Part shown: positions 34,673 through 43,776 of the stretch, one piece after another
Position numbering within the stretch: the first letter of the stretch is position 1
How the letters are laid out: every line of letters starts with the position of its first letter
Origin: JAITWN01 sp034002745
GTDB lineage: Bacteria; Pseudomonadota; Gammaproteobacteria; SZUA-140
Length of the DNA: 64,000 nucleotides
Direction: 5' to 3'
NCBI GenBank assembly: GCA_034002745.1
Contig: JAVEZY010000005.1
Coordinates: 1 to 64,000, forward strand
The notes under the pieces: generated by a model
Database searches by the model: none
What the model was told of the DNA's origin: nothing
What the model saw: only the letters and a program-made list of their open reading frames with translations
Made by a program: the position numbers and the translations under genes

Positions 34673-34764
34673 AGATGGAAGATGAAATGCGATGGGCTGC
34701 GGGCACTTGATGTTGCCCCGGATCCTCCCGCCCAGCCGCGCTTTCCTCTTTCCCCTTTTTTTTT
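34658..34764. repeat. Purine-rich/pyrimidine-rich inverted pair with T-run
   Basis: GAGAAGAAAGAGTAAAGATGGAAGATG at the mlaB end faces GCTTTCCTCTTTCCCC and nine T residues ending at 34764. The arms are imperfectly complementary around a 45-base centre. It could act as a weak terminator between mlaB and ibaG, or be one of several similar elements (44528-44632, 59274-59363). Confidence 0.45.
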
Positions 34765-34775
34765 GCTAGCGACCA

Positions 34776-35012
34776 ATGACTCCCGATTACATCAAACAGC
34801 AGATCGAATCCGGCCTTGCCGGCGCCCGGGTGGAGGTTGCCGGGGACGGCACGCATTTCGAGGCGCTGGTGGTTTCGGATGCCTTTGCCGGCAAGAAGCC
34901 GCTGGAGCGTCATCGCATGGTCTACGCCACCCTGGGAGAACAGATGGGTGGGGCGATTCATGCGCTGTCCATCCGTGCCTGCACCCCGGAGGAATGGCAG
35001 GGGAAGCGCTAG
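34776..35012 (+). CDS. ibaG: IbaG/YrbA, BolA family protein
   Basis: 78 residues. BolA-fold signature: VEVAGDGTHFEALVVSDAFAG with the conserved RHRMVYATLGEQMGG and ALSIRACTPEEW. IbaG-type BolA proteins coordinate iron-sulfur clusters with monothiol glutaredoxins and affect envelope genes. It sits between mlaB and murA as in E. coli, about 50 bases ahead of murA. Confidence 0.94.
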   Translation: MTPDYIKQQIESGLAGARVEVAGDGTHFEALVVSDAFAGKKPLERHRMVYATLGEQMGGAIHALSIRACTPEEWQGKR

Positions 35013-35064
35013 CAGGCGCATCGGCTCTTTTGACTTTTTTTTCGTGACTTCATACCTTCACTGA

Positions 35065-36333
35065 ATGGACAGGCTCCTCATCCAGGGCGGCAAGCCGCTC
35101 GCAGGGACTATCAGCATCTCCGGCGCCAAGAATGCCGCCTTGCCGATCATGGCGGCGACGTTGCTGGCGGACGGACCGGTCACCATTTCCAACGTTCCGC
35201 ACCTGCAGGACGTTACCACCACCATGGAGTTGCTCGGACGGCTCGGGGTGGGGCTGATGATGCACGAGCACATGAGCGTCGAGCTCGACAGCGCCACCAT
35301 CCACGAATTCTGCGCCCCGTATGATCTGGTCAAGACCATGCGCGCCTCGATCCTGGTGCTGGGACCGCTGCTTGCCCGCTTCGGCCGCGCGGACGTGTCG
35401 CTCCCGGGGGGCTGCGCGATCGGTACGCGCCCGGTGGACCTGCATATCCATGCGCTGGCGGCGATGGGCGCCGATATCGAGGTGAGCGGAGGCTACATCC
35501 GCGCCCGCGCCAATAGATTGCATGGCGCCGCCATCGTGATGGACATGATCACGGTGACCGGCACCGAGAACATCATGATGGCGGCGACGCTCGCCCGCGG
35601 CACCACGGTGATCGAGAACGCGGCCCGGGAGCCGGAGGTCACCGATCTGGCGAACTGCCTGAACGCGATGGGCGCCCGCATCAGCGGCGCCGGCACTGAC
35701 AAGATCGTCATCGAGGGCGTGGACAGCCTGCACGGCACCAGCTATTCGATCCTGCCCGATCGCATCGAGACCGGAACATTCCTGGTCGCTGCCGCCATCA
35801 CCGGTGGCCGGGTGCGGCTCAAGAAGACCCGGCCCGATCTGCTCGACGCCGTGCTCGCCAAGCTGCGTGAGGCAGGCGCCCGGATCGAGACCGGCGAGGA
35901 CTGGATCGAGCTCGACATGGCCGGGGGTCGCCCGCGGGCGGTGGACGTGCGCACGGCGCCGTATCCAGCCTTCCCGACCGACATGCAGGCGCAATTCACC
36001 GCGCTGAATGCGGTGGCGGAAGGCGCGGGTACCATCACCGAGACGGTGTTCGAGAACCGCTTCATGCATGTGCCCGAGCTGCAGCGCATGGGCGCCGATC
36101 TGAGGCTGGAAGGAAATACCGTGTTCAGCCGTGGCGTGGAACGTCTCACCGGCGCCCCCGTGATGGCAACCGATTTGCGCGCCTCCGCCAGCCTCGTGCT
36201 CGCCGGGCTGGTCGCCGATGGAACGACGGTCGTCGATCGCATCTATCACATCGATCGCGGTTATGAATGCATCGAGGAAAAGCTGTCGCAGCTTGGCGCC
36301 GACATCCGCCGCGTGCCGGGACGTGGGCGGTGA
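35065..36333 (+). CDS. murA: UDP-N-acetylglucosamine 1-carboxyvinyltransferase MurA
   Basis: 422 residues (E. coli 419). The active-site cysteine, Cys117, lies in LPGGCAIGTRPVDLH, the fosfomycin target; the N-terminal ISGAKNAALPIMAA loop binds substrate. It makes the first committed step of peptidoglycan synthesis. The stop is overlapped by the hisG GTG, so murA leads directly into the his operon. Confidence 0.97.
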   Translation: MDRLLIQGGKPLAGTISISGAKNAALPIMAATLLADGPVTISNVPHLQDVTTTMELLGRLGVGLMMHEHMSVELDSATIHEFCAPYDLVKTMRASILVLGPLLARFGRADVSLPGGCAIGTRPVDLHIHALAAMGADIEVSGGYIRARANRLHGAAIVMDMITVTGTENIMMAATLARGTTVIENAAREPEVTDLANCLNAMGARISGAGTDKIVIEGVDSLHGTSYSILPDRIETGTFLVAAAITGGRVRLKKTRPDLLDAVLAKLREAGARIETGEDWIELDMAGGRPRAVDVRTAPYPAFPTDMQAQFTALNAVAEGAGTITETVFENRFMHVPELQRMGADLRLEGNTVFSRGVERLTGAPVMATDLRASASLVLAGLVADGTTVVDRIYHIDRGYECIEEKLSQLGADIRRVPGRGR

Positions 36334-36974
36334 GTCCCGATACGAGCATCAGCATCGCGGTTTCCAAGGGGCGCATCCTCAAGGAAGCGCTGCCGCTGCT
36401 GGCGCATGCCGGCATCGAACCGCTGGAGAACCCCGATACCAGCCGCAAGCTGATTTTCGAGACCTCGCGCCCTGATGTGCGCCTGGTGGTGATCCGCGCC
36501 ACCGACGTGCCCACCTTCGTCGAGTATGGCGCCGCCGACGTCGGCATCGCCGGCAAGGATGTGCTGATGGAGTACGGTGGCGACGGACTGTATGAGCCGC
36601 TGGACCTGTGCATCGCGCGCTGTCGCCTGGTGGTCGCGGCGCCGGTCGGAGCCACGGAGCCCCCCGGACGGCGCATGCGCGTGGCGACCAAGTACGTCGA
36701 AACCGCGCGGCGCTGGTTCGCGGCGCGCGGCGAGCAGGTCGAGATCGTCAAACTCTACGGATCGATGGAACTCGCGCCGCTGGTCGGGCTCGCGGATCGC
36801 ATCGTGGATCTGGTCGATACCGGAAGCACGCTGCGCGCGAACGGGCTGCAGGAGACCGAAACCATCACCGACATCAGCTCGCGCCTCATCATCAACAAGG
36901 CATCGATGAAAATGAAGCACGAAAAGGTCAAGGAACTCGTCCGCCTGGTCGGACAGGCGGTGGTGCCGTGCTGA
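36330..36974 (+). CDS. hisG: ATP phosphoribosyltransferase, short catalytic form (HisGS)
   Basis: 214 residues from GTG 36330. Blocks ISIAVSKGRILKEALPLL, VVIRATDVPTFVEYGAADVG and LVDTGSTLRANGL are those of HisG. It lacks the C-terminal regulatory domain of the 300-residue enzyme, so it should need HisZ to be active and feedback-inhibited. hisZ is not in the window. It begins the order hisGDCBHAFIE. Confidence 0.96.
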   Translation: MSPDTSISIAVSKGRILKEALPLLAHAGIEPLENPDTSRKLIFETSRPDVRLVVIRATDVPTFVEYGAADVGIAGKDVLMEYGGDGLYEPLDLCIARCRLVVAAPVGATEPPGRRMRVATKYVETARRWFAARGEQVEIVKLYGSMELAPLVGLADRIVDLVDTGSTLRANGLQETETITDISSRLIINKASMKMKHEKVKELVRLVGQAVVPC

Positions 36975-38287
36975 ACATACGGCGGCTGGACAGTTCACAG
37001 TCGGGCTTTGCCGCCGAGCTGGAGCGTCTGCTCGCCTGGGAAGCGGAGGTCGATGCGGACGTACAGCGCCGTGTGCGCGCGATCCTCGATGATGTGCGCG
37101 AGCGCGGTGATGCCGCGGTTCTCGACTATACCCGTCGCTTCGATCGCCTCGAAGCGGAGAGCGTCGCGGCCCTGGAGGTTCCGGCTGCGCGCCTGCAGGC
37201 CGGGTTCGACCGCATTCCGGCTGCCCAACGCGAGGCGCTGGAGTTCGCGGCCGCGCGCGTGCGCGCCTATCACGAGCATCAGAAGACCGGATCGTGGTCG
37301 TATCAGGAAGCCGATGGCACGCTGCTCGGCCAGCAGGTGACGGCGCTCGACCGCGTCGGCCTGTACGTGCCGGGCGGCAAGGCAGCCTATCCGTCCACGG
37401 TGATCATGAACGCCGTGCCGGCGAAGGTCGCGGGCGTTCCCGAGCTGATCATGGTTGTGCCGACACCCGACGGAGTCATGAACGACCTGGTGCTCGGCGC
37501 TGCAGTCATTGCCGGCGTCGACCGGGTGTTCGCCATCGGCGGCGCCCAGGCGGTGGCGGCGCTCGCCTACGGCACCGCAACCATTCCGCGCGTGGACAAG
37601 ATCGTCGGTCCCGGCAACATCTACGTTGCCACCGCCAAGGGGATGGTGTTCGGCACGGTGGGCATCGACATGATCGCCGGCCCCTCGGAGATCCTCGTGG
37701 TCTGCGACGGCGAAACGCCGCCGGACTGGGTGGCCATGGACCTGTTCTCGCAGGCCGAACATGACGAGGATGCGCAATCGATCCTGGTCAGTCCCGATGC
37801 CGGCTATCTCGACCGCGTGGCGGAAAGCGTCGCGCGGCTGCTGCCGCAGATGGAGCGCCGCGAGATCATTACGCGATCGATGTCGCGGCGGGCGGCGTTC
37901 ATCCGCGTGCGCGACCTCGACGATGCCGCCGAGGTGATCAATCACATCGCGCCCGAGCACCTGGAGCTGTCGGTGGCCGATCCGCTGGCGCTGGCGCGCA
38001 AGGTGCGCCATGCCGGCGCCATATTTCTCGGCCGGCATACCGCCGAGGCGATCGGAGATTACGTGGCGGGACCGAACCATGTGCTGCCGACGGCGCGTAC
38101 GGCCCGTTTTTCGTCCCCGCTCGGGGTCTACGACTTCCAGAAGCGGTCGAGTCTCATCATGTGCACGCCCGAGAGCGCGGCCGCGCTGGGCGGAACCGCG
38201 GCCGCGCTCGCCCGCAGCGAGGGACTGACGGCCCATGCGCGCTCGGCTGAATATCGCATCGGCGGCGACGCCGAAAGCAGGGGATAG
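36968..38287 (+). CDS. hisD: Histidinol dehydrogenase
   Basis: 439 residues from GTG 36968, overlapping hisG by seven bases. Family blocks include GLYVPGGKAAYPSTVIMNA, VDKIVGPGNIYVATAKGMV, and zinc/catalytic histidines in FSQAEHDEDAQSILV and INHIAPEHLEL. It catalyses the last two oxidations to histidine. Confidence 0.97.
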   Translation: MLNIRRLDSSQSGFAAELERLLAWEAEVDADVQRRVRAILDDVRERGDAAVLDYTRRFDRLEAESVAALEVPAARLQAGFDRIPAAQREALEFAAARVRAYHEHQKTGSWSYQEADGTLLGQQVTALDRVGLYVPGGKAAYPSTVIMNAVPAKVAGVPELIMVVPTPDGVMNDLVLGAAVIAGVDRVFAIGGAQAVAALAYGTATIPRVDKIVGPGNIYVATAKGMVFGTVGIDMIAGPSEILVVCDGETPPDWVAMDLFSQAEHDEDAQSILVSPDAGYLDRVAESVARLLPQMERREIITRSMSRRAAFIRVRDLDDAAEVINHIAPEHLELSVADPLALARKVRHAGAIFLGRHTAEAIGDYVAGPNHVLPTARTARFSSPLGVYDFQKRSSLIMCTPESAAALGGTAAALARSEGLTAHARSAEYRIGGDAESRG

Positions 38288-38295
38288 GTCAGTCC

Positions 38296-39393
38296 ATGGA
38301 TTCGCGAAAGGATGCGGATGAACGCATCGAGCGCTGGGTGCGTCCGGAAATCCGTGCGCTGAAGGCCTACCATGTGCCGCCCGCGGAAGGTCTGATCAAG
38401 CTCGACGCCATGGAGAATCCCTATGTCTGGCCGGAATCGATGATCGATGACTGGCTGGCGACGCTGCGCGGCGTCAGCCTCAATCGCTATCCCGATCCGG
38501 CGCCGCGGGAGCTGATGGATGCGCTGCGCGACTGGGCGGGCGTGCCGGCCGATGCCGACCTGATTCTCGGCAACGGATCCGACGAACTGATCCAGATGAT
38601 CGCGCTCGTCGTCGGCGGTCCCGGGCGCAAGGTGATGGCGGTCGAGCCGGCATTCAGCATGTATCGCATGATCTCCCTGTTCGCCGGCCTGGACTTCGTC
38701 GGCGTTGCGCTTCGCGCCGGGGATTTCGCGCTGGATGTCGATGCCATGCTGGAAGCGATCGGGCGTGAGCAGCCGGCGGTGATCCTGATCGACTATCCCA
38801 ACAACCCGACCGGTCGCCTGTTCGAGGCGGTGGATCTGCGCCGGATCATCGAGGCCGCGCCGGGCCTGGTGGTCGTCGACGAGGCGTATCACGCCTTCTC
38901 GGAGCAGACGCTGATGTCCTGGCTGGGCGAATTCCCCCACCTGATGATTCTGCGCACCCTGTCGAAGATGGGGCTGGCGGGGCTGCGTCTGGGCATGCTC
39001 GCGGGCCATCCCGCGGTGATCGCCGAGATCGACAAGATCCGGCTGCCATACAACATCAACGTGCTCACCCAGGCGAGCGCGCTGTTCGCGCTGCGGCATC
39101 GTGACGTGCTGGATGAGCAGGCCGCGCGCATCCGGGATGATCGTTCCCGCCTGTTCGCGGAGCTGAGCGCCCTGCCGGGCGTGGAGGCGCTGCCCAGTCA
39201 CGCCAATTTCATCCTGTTCCGGGTCCCCGCGGGCGAAGGCGAGCGCATCTTCCGGGCGCTGCTGGAACGCCGCGTCCTGATCAGGAACCTCGCCGGCGCG
39301 GGTCTGCGCGACTGTCTGCGGGTAACCGTGGGCGCGCCGGAGGAGAATGCGGCCTTCATCGCGGCGCTGGGCGCGATCCTGCACGAACGATAG
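38296..39393 (+). CDS. hisC: Histidinol-phosphate aminotransferase
   Basis: 365 residues. Class II aminotransferase with substrate motif KLDAMENPY, the cofactor aspartate in IDYPNNPTG, VVVDEAYHAF, and the PLP lysine in RTLSKMGLAGLRLGM. It converts imidazole-acetol phosphate to histidinol phosphate. It follows hisD by eight bases. Confidence 0.96.
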   Translation: MDSRKDADERIERWVRPEIRALKAYHVPPAEGLIKLDAMENPYVWPESMIDDWLATLRGVSLNRYPDPAPRELMDALRDWAGVPADADLILGNGSDELIQMIALVVGGPGRKVMAVEPAFSMYRMISLFAGLDFVGVALRAGDFALDVDAMLEAIGREQPAVILIDYPNNPTGRLFEAVDLRRIIEAAPGLVVVDEAYHAFSEQTLMSWLGEFPHLMILRTLSKMGLAGLRLGMLAGHPAVIAEIDKIRLPYNINVLTQASALFALRHRDVLDEQAARIRDDRSRLFAELSALPGVEALPSHANFILFRVPAGEGERIFRALLERRVLIRNLAGAGLRDCLRVTVGAPEENAAFIAALGAILHER

Positions 39394-39465
39394 CGGCGCT
39401 GCCACCCGGCATTGGCGCGCGGGCGGCGCTTTGTGACATCATAGGGGCCTATTTCCGGAGGAACC

Positions 39466-40059
39466 ATGCAAGAGCGCAGGGCGGCGGTCGACCGCAAGAC
39501 GAGGGAGACCGAGATCCGCGTCGAGATCAATCTCGACGGTACCGGCCGGTCGCAGCTGGCGACGCCGGTACCTTTTTTGAACCATATGCTGGAGCAGATC
39601 TCGCGCCATGGCGCGATCGATCTGGATGTCCGGGCAGACGGCGACGTGCACATCGACGATCACCACACCGTCGAGGACGTCGGCATCGTGCTCGGCCAGG
39701 CAGTGGCGCGGGCGCTCGGTTCGAAGGAAGGCGTTCGCCGCTACGGTCATGCCTACGTTCCGCTCGACGAGGCGCTGGCCCGGGTGGTGATCGATCTGTC
39801 GGGGCGTCCGGGACTGGAGTATCACGTCGAATTCCCGCGCGAGCGCGTGGGCGGGATGGATGTCGATCTGTTCCTGGAATTCTTCCGTGCCTTCTGCAAC
39901 CATGCGGCCGCGACTGTGCACATCGATGTCCTGCGCGGCATCAACGTGCATCACATCGCGGAAACGATCTTCAAGGCGTTCGGGCGGGCTCTGCGCATGG
40001 CGGTGGAGGCGGATCCCCGGGCGCAGGGCATCATGCCGTCGACGAAGGGCGCTCTCTGA
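39466..40059 (+). CDS. hisB: Imidazoleglycerol-phosphate dehydratase
   Basis: 197 residues, the stand-alone dehydratase without the N-terminal phosphatase found in E. coli HisB. Metal-binding histidines are in DDHHTVEDVGIVLGQA and NVHHIAETIFKAFGRAL. A separate histidinol phosphatase must lie elsewhere. ATG 39466 follows GGAGG with good spacing. Confidence 0.97.
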   Translation: MQERRAAVDRKTRETEIRVEINLDGTGRSQLATPVPFLNHMLEQISRHGAIDLDVRADGDVHIDDHHTVEDVGIVLGQAVARALGSKEGVRRYGHAYVPLDEALARVVIDLSGRPGLEYHVEFPRERVGGMDVDLFLEFFRAFCNHAAATVHIDVLRGINVHHIAETIFKAFGRALRMAVEADPRAQGIMPSTKGAL

Positions 40060-40072
40060 CCCTGGCATTGTC

Positions 40073-40699
40073 ATGACCACCGTGGCAGTCATCGATTACG
40101 GAATGGGCAACATCCGTTCCGTATGCAAGGCCCTCGAGCACGTCGCTGACGGTGCACGCATCGTCGTCGCCCGTGACGGCGACTCGGTGCTCGGCGCCGA
40201 TCGTGTCGTGCTGCCCGGCGTTGGCGCGCTGCGCGACTGCATCGGGGAGTTGCGCCGTCTCGAACTGGTCGAGGCGCTGCTCGAAGCCATCCGCAATCGT
40301 CCTTTTCTCGGCATCTGCCTCGGCATGCAGGCGCTCATGGATCACAGCGAGGAGAACGGCGGCACGCCGGGTCTGGGCGTGATCGCGGGCAATGTACCGA
40401 GATTCGCCGCCGGGTCCGGCCTCAAGGTCCCGCATATGGGTTGGAACCAGGTTCATCAGACGCGGCCGCATCCGCTGTGGCGAGACGTGCCCCAGGACAG
40501 CTACTTCTATTTCGTGCATAGCTACCATGTCAGCCCGACAGCGGCTGCCGACGTGGCCGGGACCACGGCATACGGCATCGAGTTTGCCTCGGCGCTGGCG
40601 CGCGACAATGTTTTTGCAGTGCAATTTCATCCGGAGAAGAGCCAGCGCGCAGGGCTGGCGCTGCTTGCCAACTTCCTGCGCTGGGACGGCGAGGCCTGA
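40073..40699 (+). CDS. hisH: Imidazole glycerol phosphate synthase, glutaminase subunit HisH
   Basis: 208 residues from ATG 40073. Glutamine amidotransferase triad: nucleophile in GICLGMQALMD, His and Glu in VQFHPEKSQ. VIDYGMGNIRSV is the family start. It passes ammonia to HisF. hisA follows 45 bases later. Confidence 0.97.
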   Translation: MTTVAVIDYGMGNIRSVCKALEHVADGARIVVARDGDSVLGADRVVLPGVGALRDCIGELRRLELVEALLEAIRNRPFLGICLGMQALMDHSEENGGTPGLGVIAGNVPRFAAGSGLKVPHMGWNQVHQTRPHPLWRDVPQDSYFYFVHSYHVSPTAAADVAGTTAYGIEFASALARDNVFAVQFHPEKSQRAGLALLANFLRWDGEA

Positions 40700-40744
40700 C
40701 GGCCCCGCCTGCGCAATGACATAGAGAGTGACGAGGCCAAGGTC

Positions 40745-41479
40745 ATGCTGCTGATACCAGCGATCGATATCAAGGACGGAAAGTGCGTGCGCCTGCGCCA
40801 GGGCAGGATGGATGATTCCACCGTATTTTCCGACGAGCCGCTGGCAATGGCGGAGAAGTGGGTCGAGGCGGGCGCCGAGCGCCTCCATATCGTGGATCTC
40901 AATGGCGCAACCGCGGGCCGTCCGGTCAACGTGCGCGTGATCCGTGAGATCGCGCAGGCCTTCCCCGGTGTCCCGCTGCAGGTCGGCGGCGGCATCCGCG
41001 ACGAAGAAACCATCGAGGCCTATCTCGACATCGGTGTCGGCTTCGTCATCATCGGCACCACGGCGGTGAACCAGCCGCATTTCGTCGCCGACGCCGCGGT
41101 TTCCTTTCCTGGTCACATTATCGTGGCGCTCGATGCCAAGGGCGGGAAGGTCGCCATCGATGGCTGGTCGAAGCTGTCGAATCACGATGTGATCGACATC
41201 GCGCAGCACTTCGAGCGCGACGGGGTATCGGCGATCATCTATACCGACATCAGCCGCGACGGCATGCTGACCGGAGTGAACGTCGACGCCACCGTGGCGC
41301 TCGCCCGCTCGGTGCGCATCCCGATCATCGCTTCGGGCGGCATTGCCGGCATGAACGATATCCGCGCGCTGTGCGACGTCGAAGGCGAGGGCATCATGGG
41401 CGCGATCCTGGGACGGGCGCTCTATGAGGGTCAGCTCGATTTTGCCGAGGCCCGGCAGTACGTCGAAGGCCGGGGTTGA
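40745..41479 (+). CDS. hisA: ProFAR isomerase HisA
   Basis: 244 residues, a TIM barrel with the general acid/base aspartates in IPAIDIKDGKCVRL and YTDISRDGMLTG. Phosphate-binding loops are QVGGGIR and IASGGI. It does the Amadori isomerisation in histidine synthesis. The stop overlaps an in-frame TTG of hisF, but the true hisF start is slightly downstream. Confidence 0.97.
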   Translation: MLLIPAIDIKDGKCVRLRQGRMDDSTVFSDEPLAMAEKWVEAGAERLHIVDLNGATAGRPVNVRVIREIAQAFPGVPLQVGGGIRDEETIEAYLDIGVGFVIIGTTAVNQPHFVADAAVSFPGHIIVALDAKGGKVAIDGWSKLSNHDVIDIAQHFERDGVSAIIYTDISRDGMLTGVNVDATVALARSVRIPIIASGGIAGMNDIRALCDVEGEGIMGAILGRALYEGQLDFAEARQYVEGRG

Positions 41480-41493
41480 GCGGAGAGCGTCCC

Positions 41494-42270
41494 GTGCAGG
41501 GTCTCGCCAGACGTATCATCCCCTGTCTCGACGTGGACAAGGGGCGCGTGGTCAAGGGAGTGCGTTTCGAGCAGATCCGCGACGCCGGCGACCCGGTTGA
41601 AATCGCCCGCTGTTACGACCGCCAGGGCGCCGACGAGTTGGTGTTCCTCGATATCACCGCCAGCTCCGAGGAGCGCGAGACCATGGTGCATGTGGTCGAG
41701 GCGGTGGCTTCCGATGTGTTCATTCCGCTCACGGTCGGCGGCGGCATTCGCTGCGAGGATGATATACGACGCATGCTGAATGCCGGTGCCGACAAGGTGG
41801 CGATCAATACTGCCGCCATCGCGGACCCGGATTTCGTGCGTCGCGCCGCCGCGCGCTTCGGTTCGCAGTGCATCGTCGTTGCCGTCGATGCGCGTCGCAG
41901 CGGCGCGGGCTGGGAAATCTACACTCACGGCGGACGCCGCGCGACCGGCATCGATGCCGTGGACTGGGCGCGCCGTATGGCGGAGCTTGGCGCTGGCGAG
42001 ATCCTGCTGACCAGCATGGATCGGGATGGCACACGCGATGGCTATGACCTGGAACTGACTGCGGCGGTGAGCGATGCGGTGAGCGTGCCGGTGATCGCAT
42101 CCGGTGGTGTCGGCAGCCTGGAGCATCTGGCGCAGGGACTGACCGTCGGCAAGGCTGATGCGGTGCTCGCGGCCAGCATCTTCCATTATGGCGAATTCAC
42201 GGTAGGTGATGCGCATCGTTATCTTGCCGAGCGCGGCATTCCGGTGCGCGCAGTGGCGGAGGCAGGGTGA
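41494..42270 (+). CDS. hisF: Imidazole glycerol phosphate synthase, cyclase subunit HisF
   Basis: 258 residues from GTG 41494. GGAGAG at 41482-41487, six bases before, favours this start over TTG 41476 and yields LARRIIPCLDVDKGRVVKG as the normal N-terminus. Catalytic aspartates are in PCLDVDKG and TSMDRDGTRDGYD. It joins the ring with ammonia from HisH, also feeding AICAR to purines. Confidence 0.96.
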   Translation: MQGLARRIIPCLDVDKGRVVKGVRFEQIRDAGDPVEIARCYDRQGADELVFLDITASSEERETMVHVVEAVASDVFIPLTVGGGIRCEDDIRRMLNAGADKVAINTAAIADPDFVRRAAARFGSQCIVVAVDARRSGAGWEIYTHGGRRATGIDAVDWARRMAELGAGEILLTSMDRDGTRDGYDLELTAAVSDAVSVPVIASGGVGSLEHLAQGLTVGKADAVLAASIFHYGEFTVGDAHRYLAERGIPVRAVAEAG

Positions 42271-42659
42271 GCGGCTCCTGGCTCGACGAGGTGCGCTGGA
42301 ACGCGGACGGGCTGGTGGTGGCGATTGCGCAGGACGCAGCCAGCGGTCGCGTCCTGATGGTGGCGTGGATGAATCGCGAGGCGCTGGCGGAGACCGCGCG
42401 CGGCGGACGCGCCGTGTACTGGTCGCGCTCGCGCCAGCGGCTGTGGCGCAAGGGCGAGGAGTCCGGCCACGCGCAACATGTTCGCGAGATCCGGCTCGAC
42501 TGCGACGGCGATGCGGTGTTGCTGCAGATCGAGCAGGCGGGCGGCATTGCCTGCCATACCGGCCGTGAAAGCTGCATGTTCCGCCGCCTGGAGCATGGCG
42601 CCTGGGTGGAGATCGATCCGGTGCTGAAGGATCCGGGCGACATATATGGTGCCCCCTGA
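42267..42659 (+). CDS. hisI: Phosphoribosyl-AMP cyclohydrolase HisI
   Basis: 130 residues. Zinc and magnesium ligands lie in IRLDCDGDAVLLQIEQ and ACHTGRESCMFRR; VLMVAWMNREAL and AVYWSRSRQRLWRKGEESGH (two joined motifs) are conserved. It is separate from hisE, unlike the fused E. coli gene. It overlaps hisF by four bases (GTGA). Confidence 0.96.
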   Translation: MSGSWLDEVRWNADGLVVAIAQDAASGRVLMVAWMNREALAETARGGRAVYWSRSRQRLWRKGEESGHAQHVREIRLDCDGDAVLLQIEQAGGIACHTGRESCMFRRLEHGAWVEIDPVLKDPGDIYGAP

Positions 42660-42703
42660 TGTCGAAAAGCGTTACCATTCCGTCATGAAGCGCGCGTACG
42701 ATC

Positions 42704-43018
42704 ATGGATAGCCTGCTACAGGAACTCGCCCGGGTACTGGAGGAGCGCAAGGGCGCCGAGCCCGGCAGCTCCTACGTCGCCGGGCTGTATGCGCGTGGCC
42801 CCGAGGCAATCCTCAAGAAGGTGGGTGAAGAGGCCACCGAGCTGGTGATGGCGGGTCTGGGCGCCGACGATCAGGCGGTGGTGCACGAAACGGCGGACCT
42901 GTGGTTTCACACGCTGGTTCTGCTCGCGCAGCGCGGGCTCGGTCCGGAGCAGGTGCTGGAGGAACTCGCCCGCCGCTTCGGACGCTCGGGCATCGAGGAA
43001 AAGGCGGCTCGGGGCTGA
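42704..43018 (+). CDS. hisE: Phosphoribosyl-ATP pyrophosphatase HisE
   Basis: 104 residues. The all-alpha NTP pyrophosphatase motif KKVGEEATELVMAGL with HETADLWFHTLVLL provides the magnesium-binding acidic residues. It removes pyrophosphate from PR-ATP. It closes the his block; tatA starts 60 bases later, the same junction as in Pseudomonas. Confidence 0.95.
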   Translation: MDSLLQELARVLEERKGAEPGSSYVAGLYARGPEAILKKVGEEATELVMAGLGADDQAVVHETADLWFHTLVLLAQRGLGPEQVLEELARRFGRSGIEEKAARG

Positions 43019-43078
43019 GCCGACATCGTCCCCTCCACCGGGAGTGGGCGTACATGGATCATTCGGAGGTAAGGGGTC

Positions 43079-43309
43079 ATGGGAATCAGCGTCTGGCAAC
43101 TGCTCATCATCCTGCTCATCGTGCTGCTGCTGTTCGGTACCAAGCGGCTGCGCAGCGTGGGGCGGGATCTCGGTGGCGCCATGAAGGGTTTTCGCGAAGC
43201 CGTTCGCGACGAGGACGGTGATGTGGCCAGCCGCGACCGCGTGGAGCGCAGCAGCTCCGAGCGCGTGATCGAGGGGAAGGTCGAATCCAAGGAAGACGAG
43301 AAGGCCTGA
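43079..43309 (+). CDS. tatA: Twin-arginine translocase subunit TatA
   Basis: 76 residues. One membrane helix (VWQLLIILLIVLLLFGTKRL), a hinge with the FGTKRLRSVGRDLGGA amphipathic helix, and a charged tail identify TatA. GGAGGTAAGGGG precedes the ATG. It forms the size-adaptable pore for folded proteins; ActB1 in this window carries a twin-arginine signal. Confidence 0.93.
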   Translation: MGISVWQLLIILLIVLLLFGTKRLRSVGRDLGGAMKGFREAVRDEDGDVASRDRVERSSSERVIEGKVESKEDEKA

Positions 43310-43392
43310 TCCGCATTTCCCTTCCGCTCTCTCGGCGGCTGCCGGGCCGGCGCCGCCAGTCGCGCCGTCTGTCCGGCGCCGGGTGAATCATC

Positions 43393-43776
43393 ATGTTCGA
43401 CATCGGTTTCTGGGAGATGGTCATGATCGCCGTCGTGGCGTTGGTGGTCGTCGGCCCCAAGGAACTCCCCGGAATGATGCGCACCGCGTCCGGCTGGATG
43501 CGTCATGCCCGCCGGGTTGCCGGTGAGTTCAAGGATGAGTTCAGTCGCGAGGTCGCCCGCGCCGAGGAGCTGAAGCAGCTCATCGAAAAGGAAACCGAAA
43601 TCGCTGAGGTGCACCGGGCCATCGAGGAGGCGCGCGCCACGATCTCCATCGACGGCGATGATGCCGGCAGGAAGAAGACAGGCGAGCAGGCCCCTGCCAG
43701 CGCCAGTGATGGCGGGAGCGGAAAGGCCGAGCCGGCACAGCCGGTGAAGGTGCGGGACGATGGCCACAACTCCTGA
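43393..43776 (+). CDS. tatB: Twin-arginine translocase subunit TatB
   Basis: 127 residues. MFDIGFWEMVMIAVVALVVVG followed by GPKELPGMMRT is the TatB start (one fewer residue is quoted per motif than in the gene). A long charged helical tail follows. With TatC it forms the signal-peptide receptor. It overlaps tatC by 17 bases. Confidence 0.92.
   Translation: MFDIGFWEMVMIAVVALVVVGPKELPGMMRTASGWMRHARRVAGEFKDEFSREVARAEELKQLIEKETEIAEVHRAIEEARATISIDGDDAGRKKTGEQAPASASDGGSGKAEPAQPVKVRDDGHNS

Noticed and set aside
34680..34764. Classical rho-independent terminator after mlaB
   Set aside because: A nine-base T-run is present but I could not build a strong adjacent GC stem.
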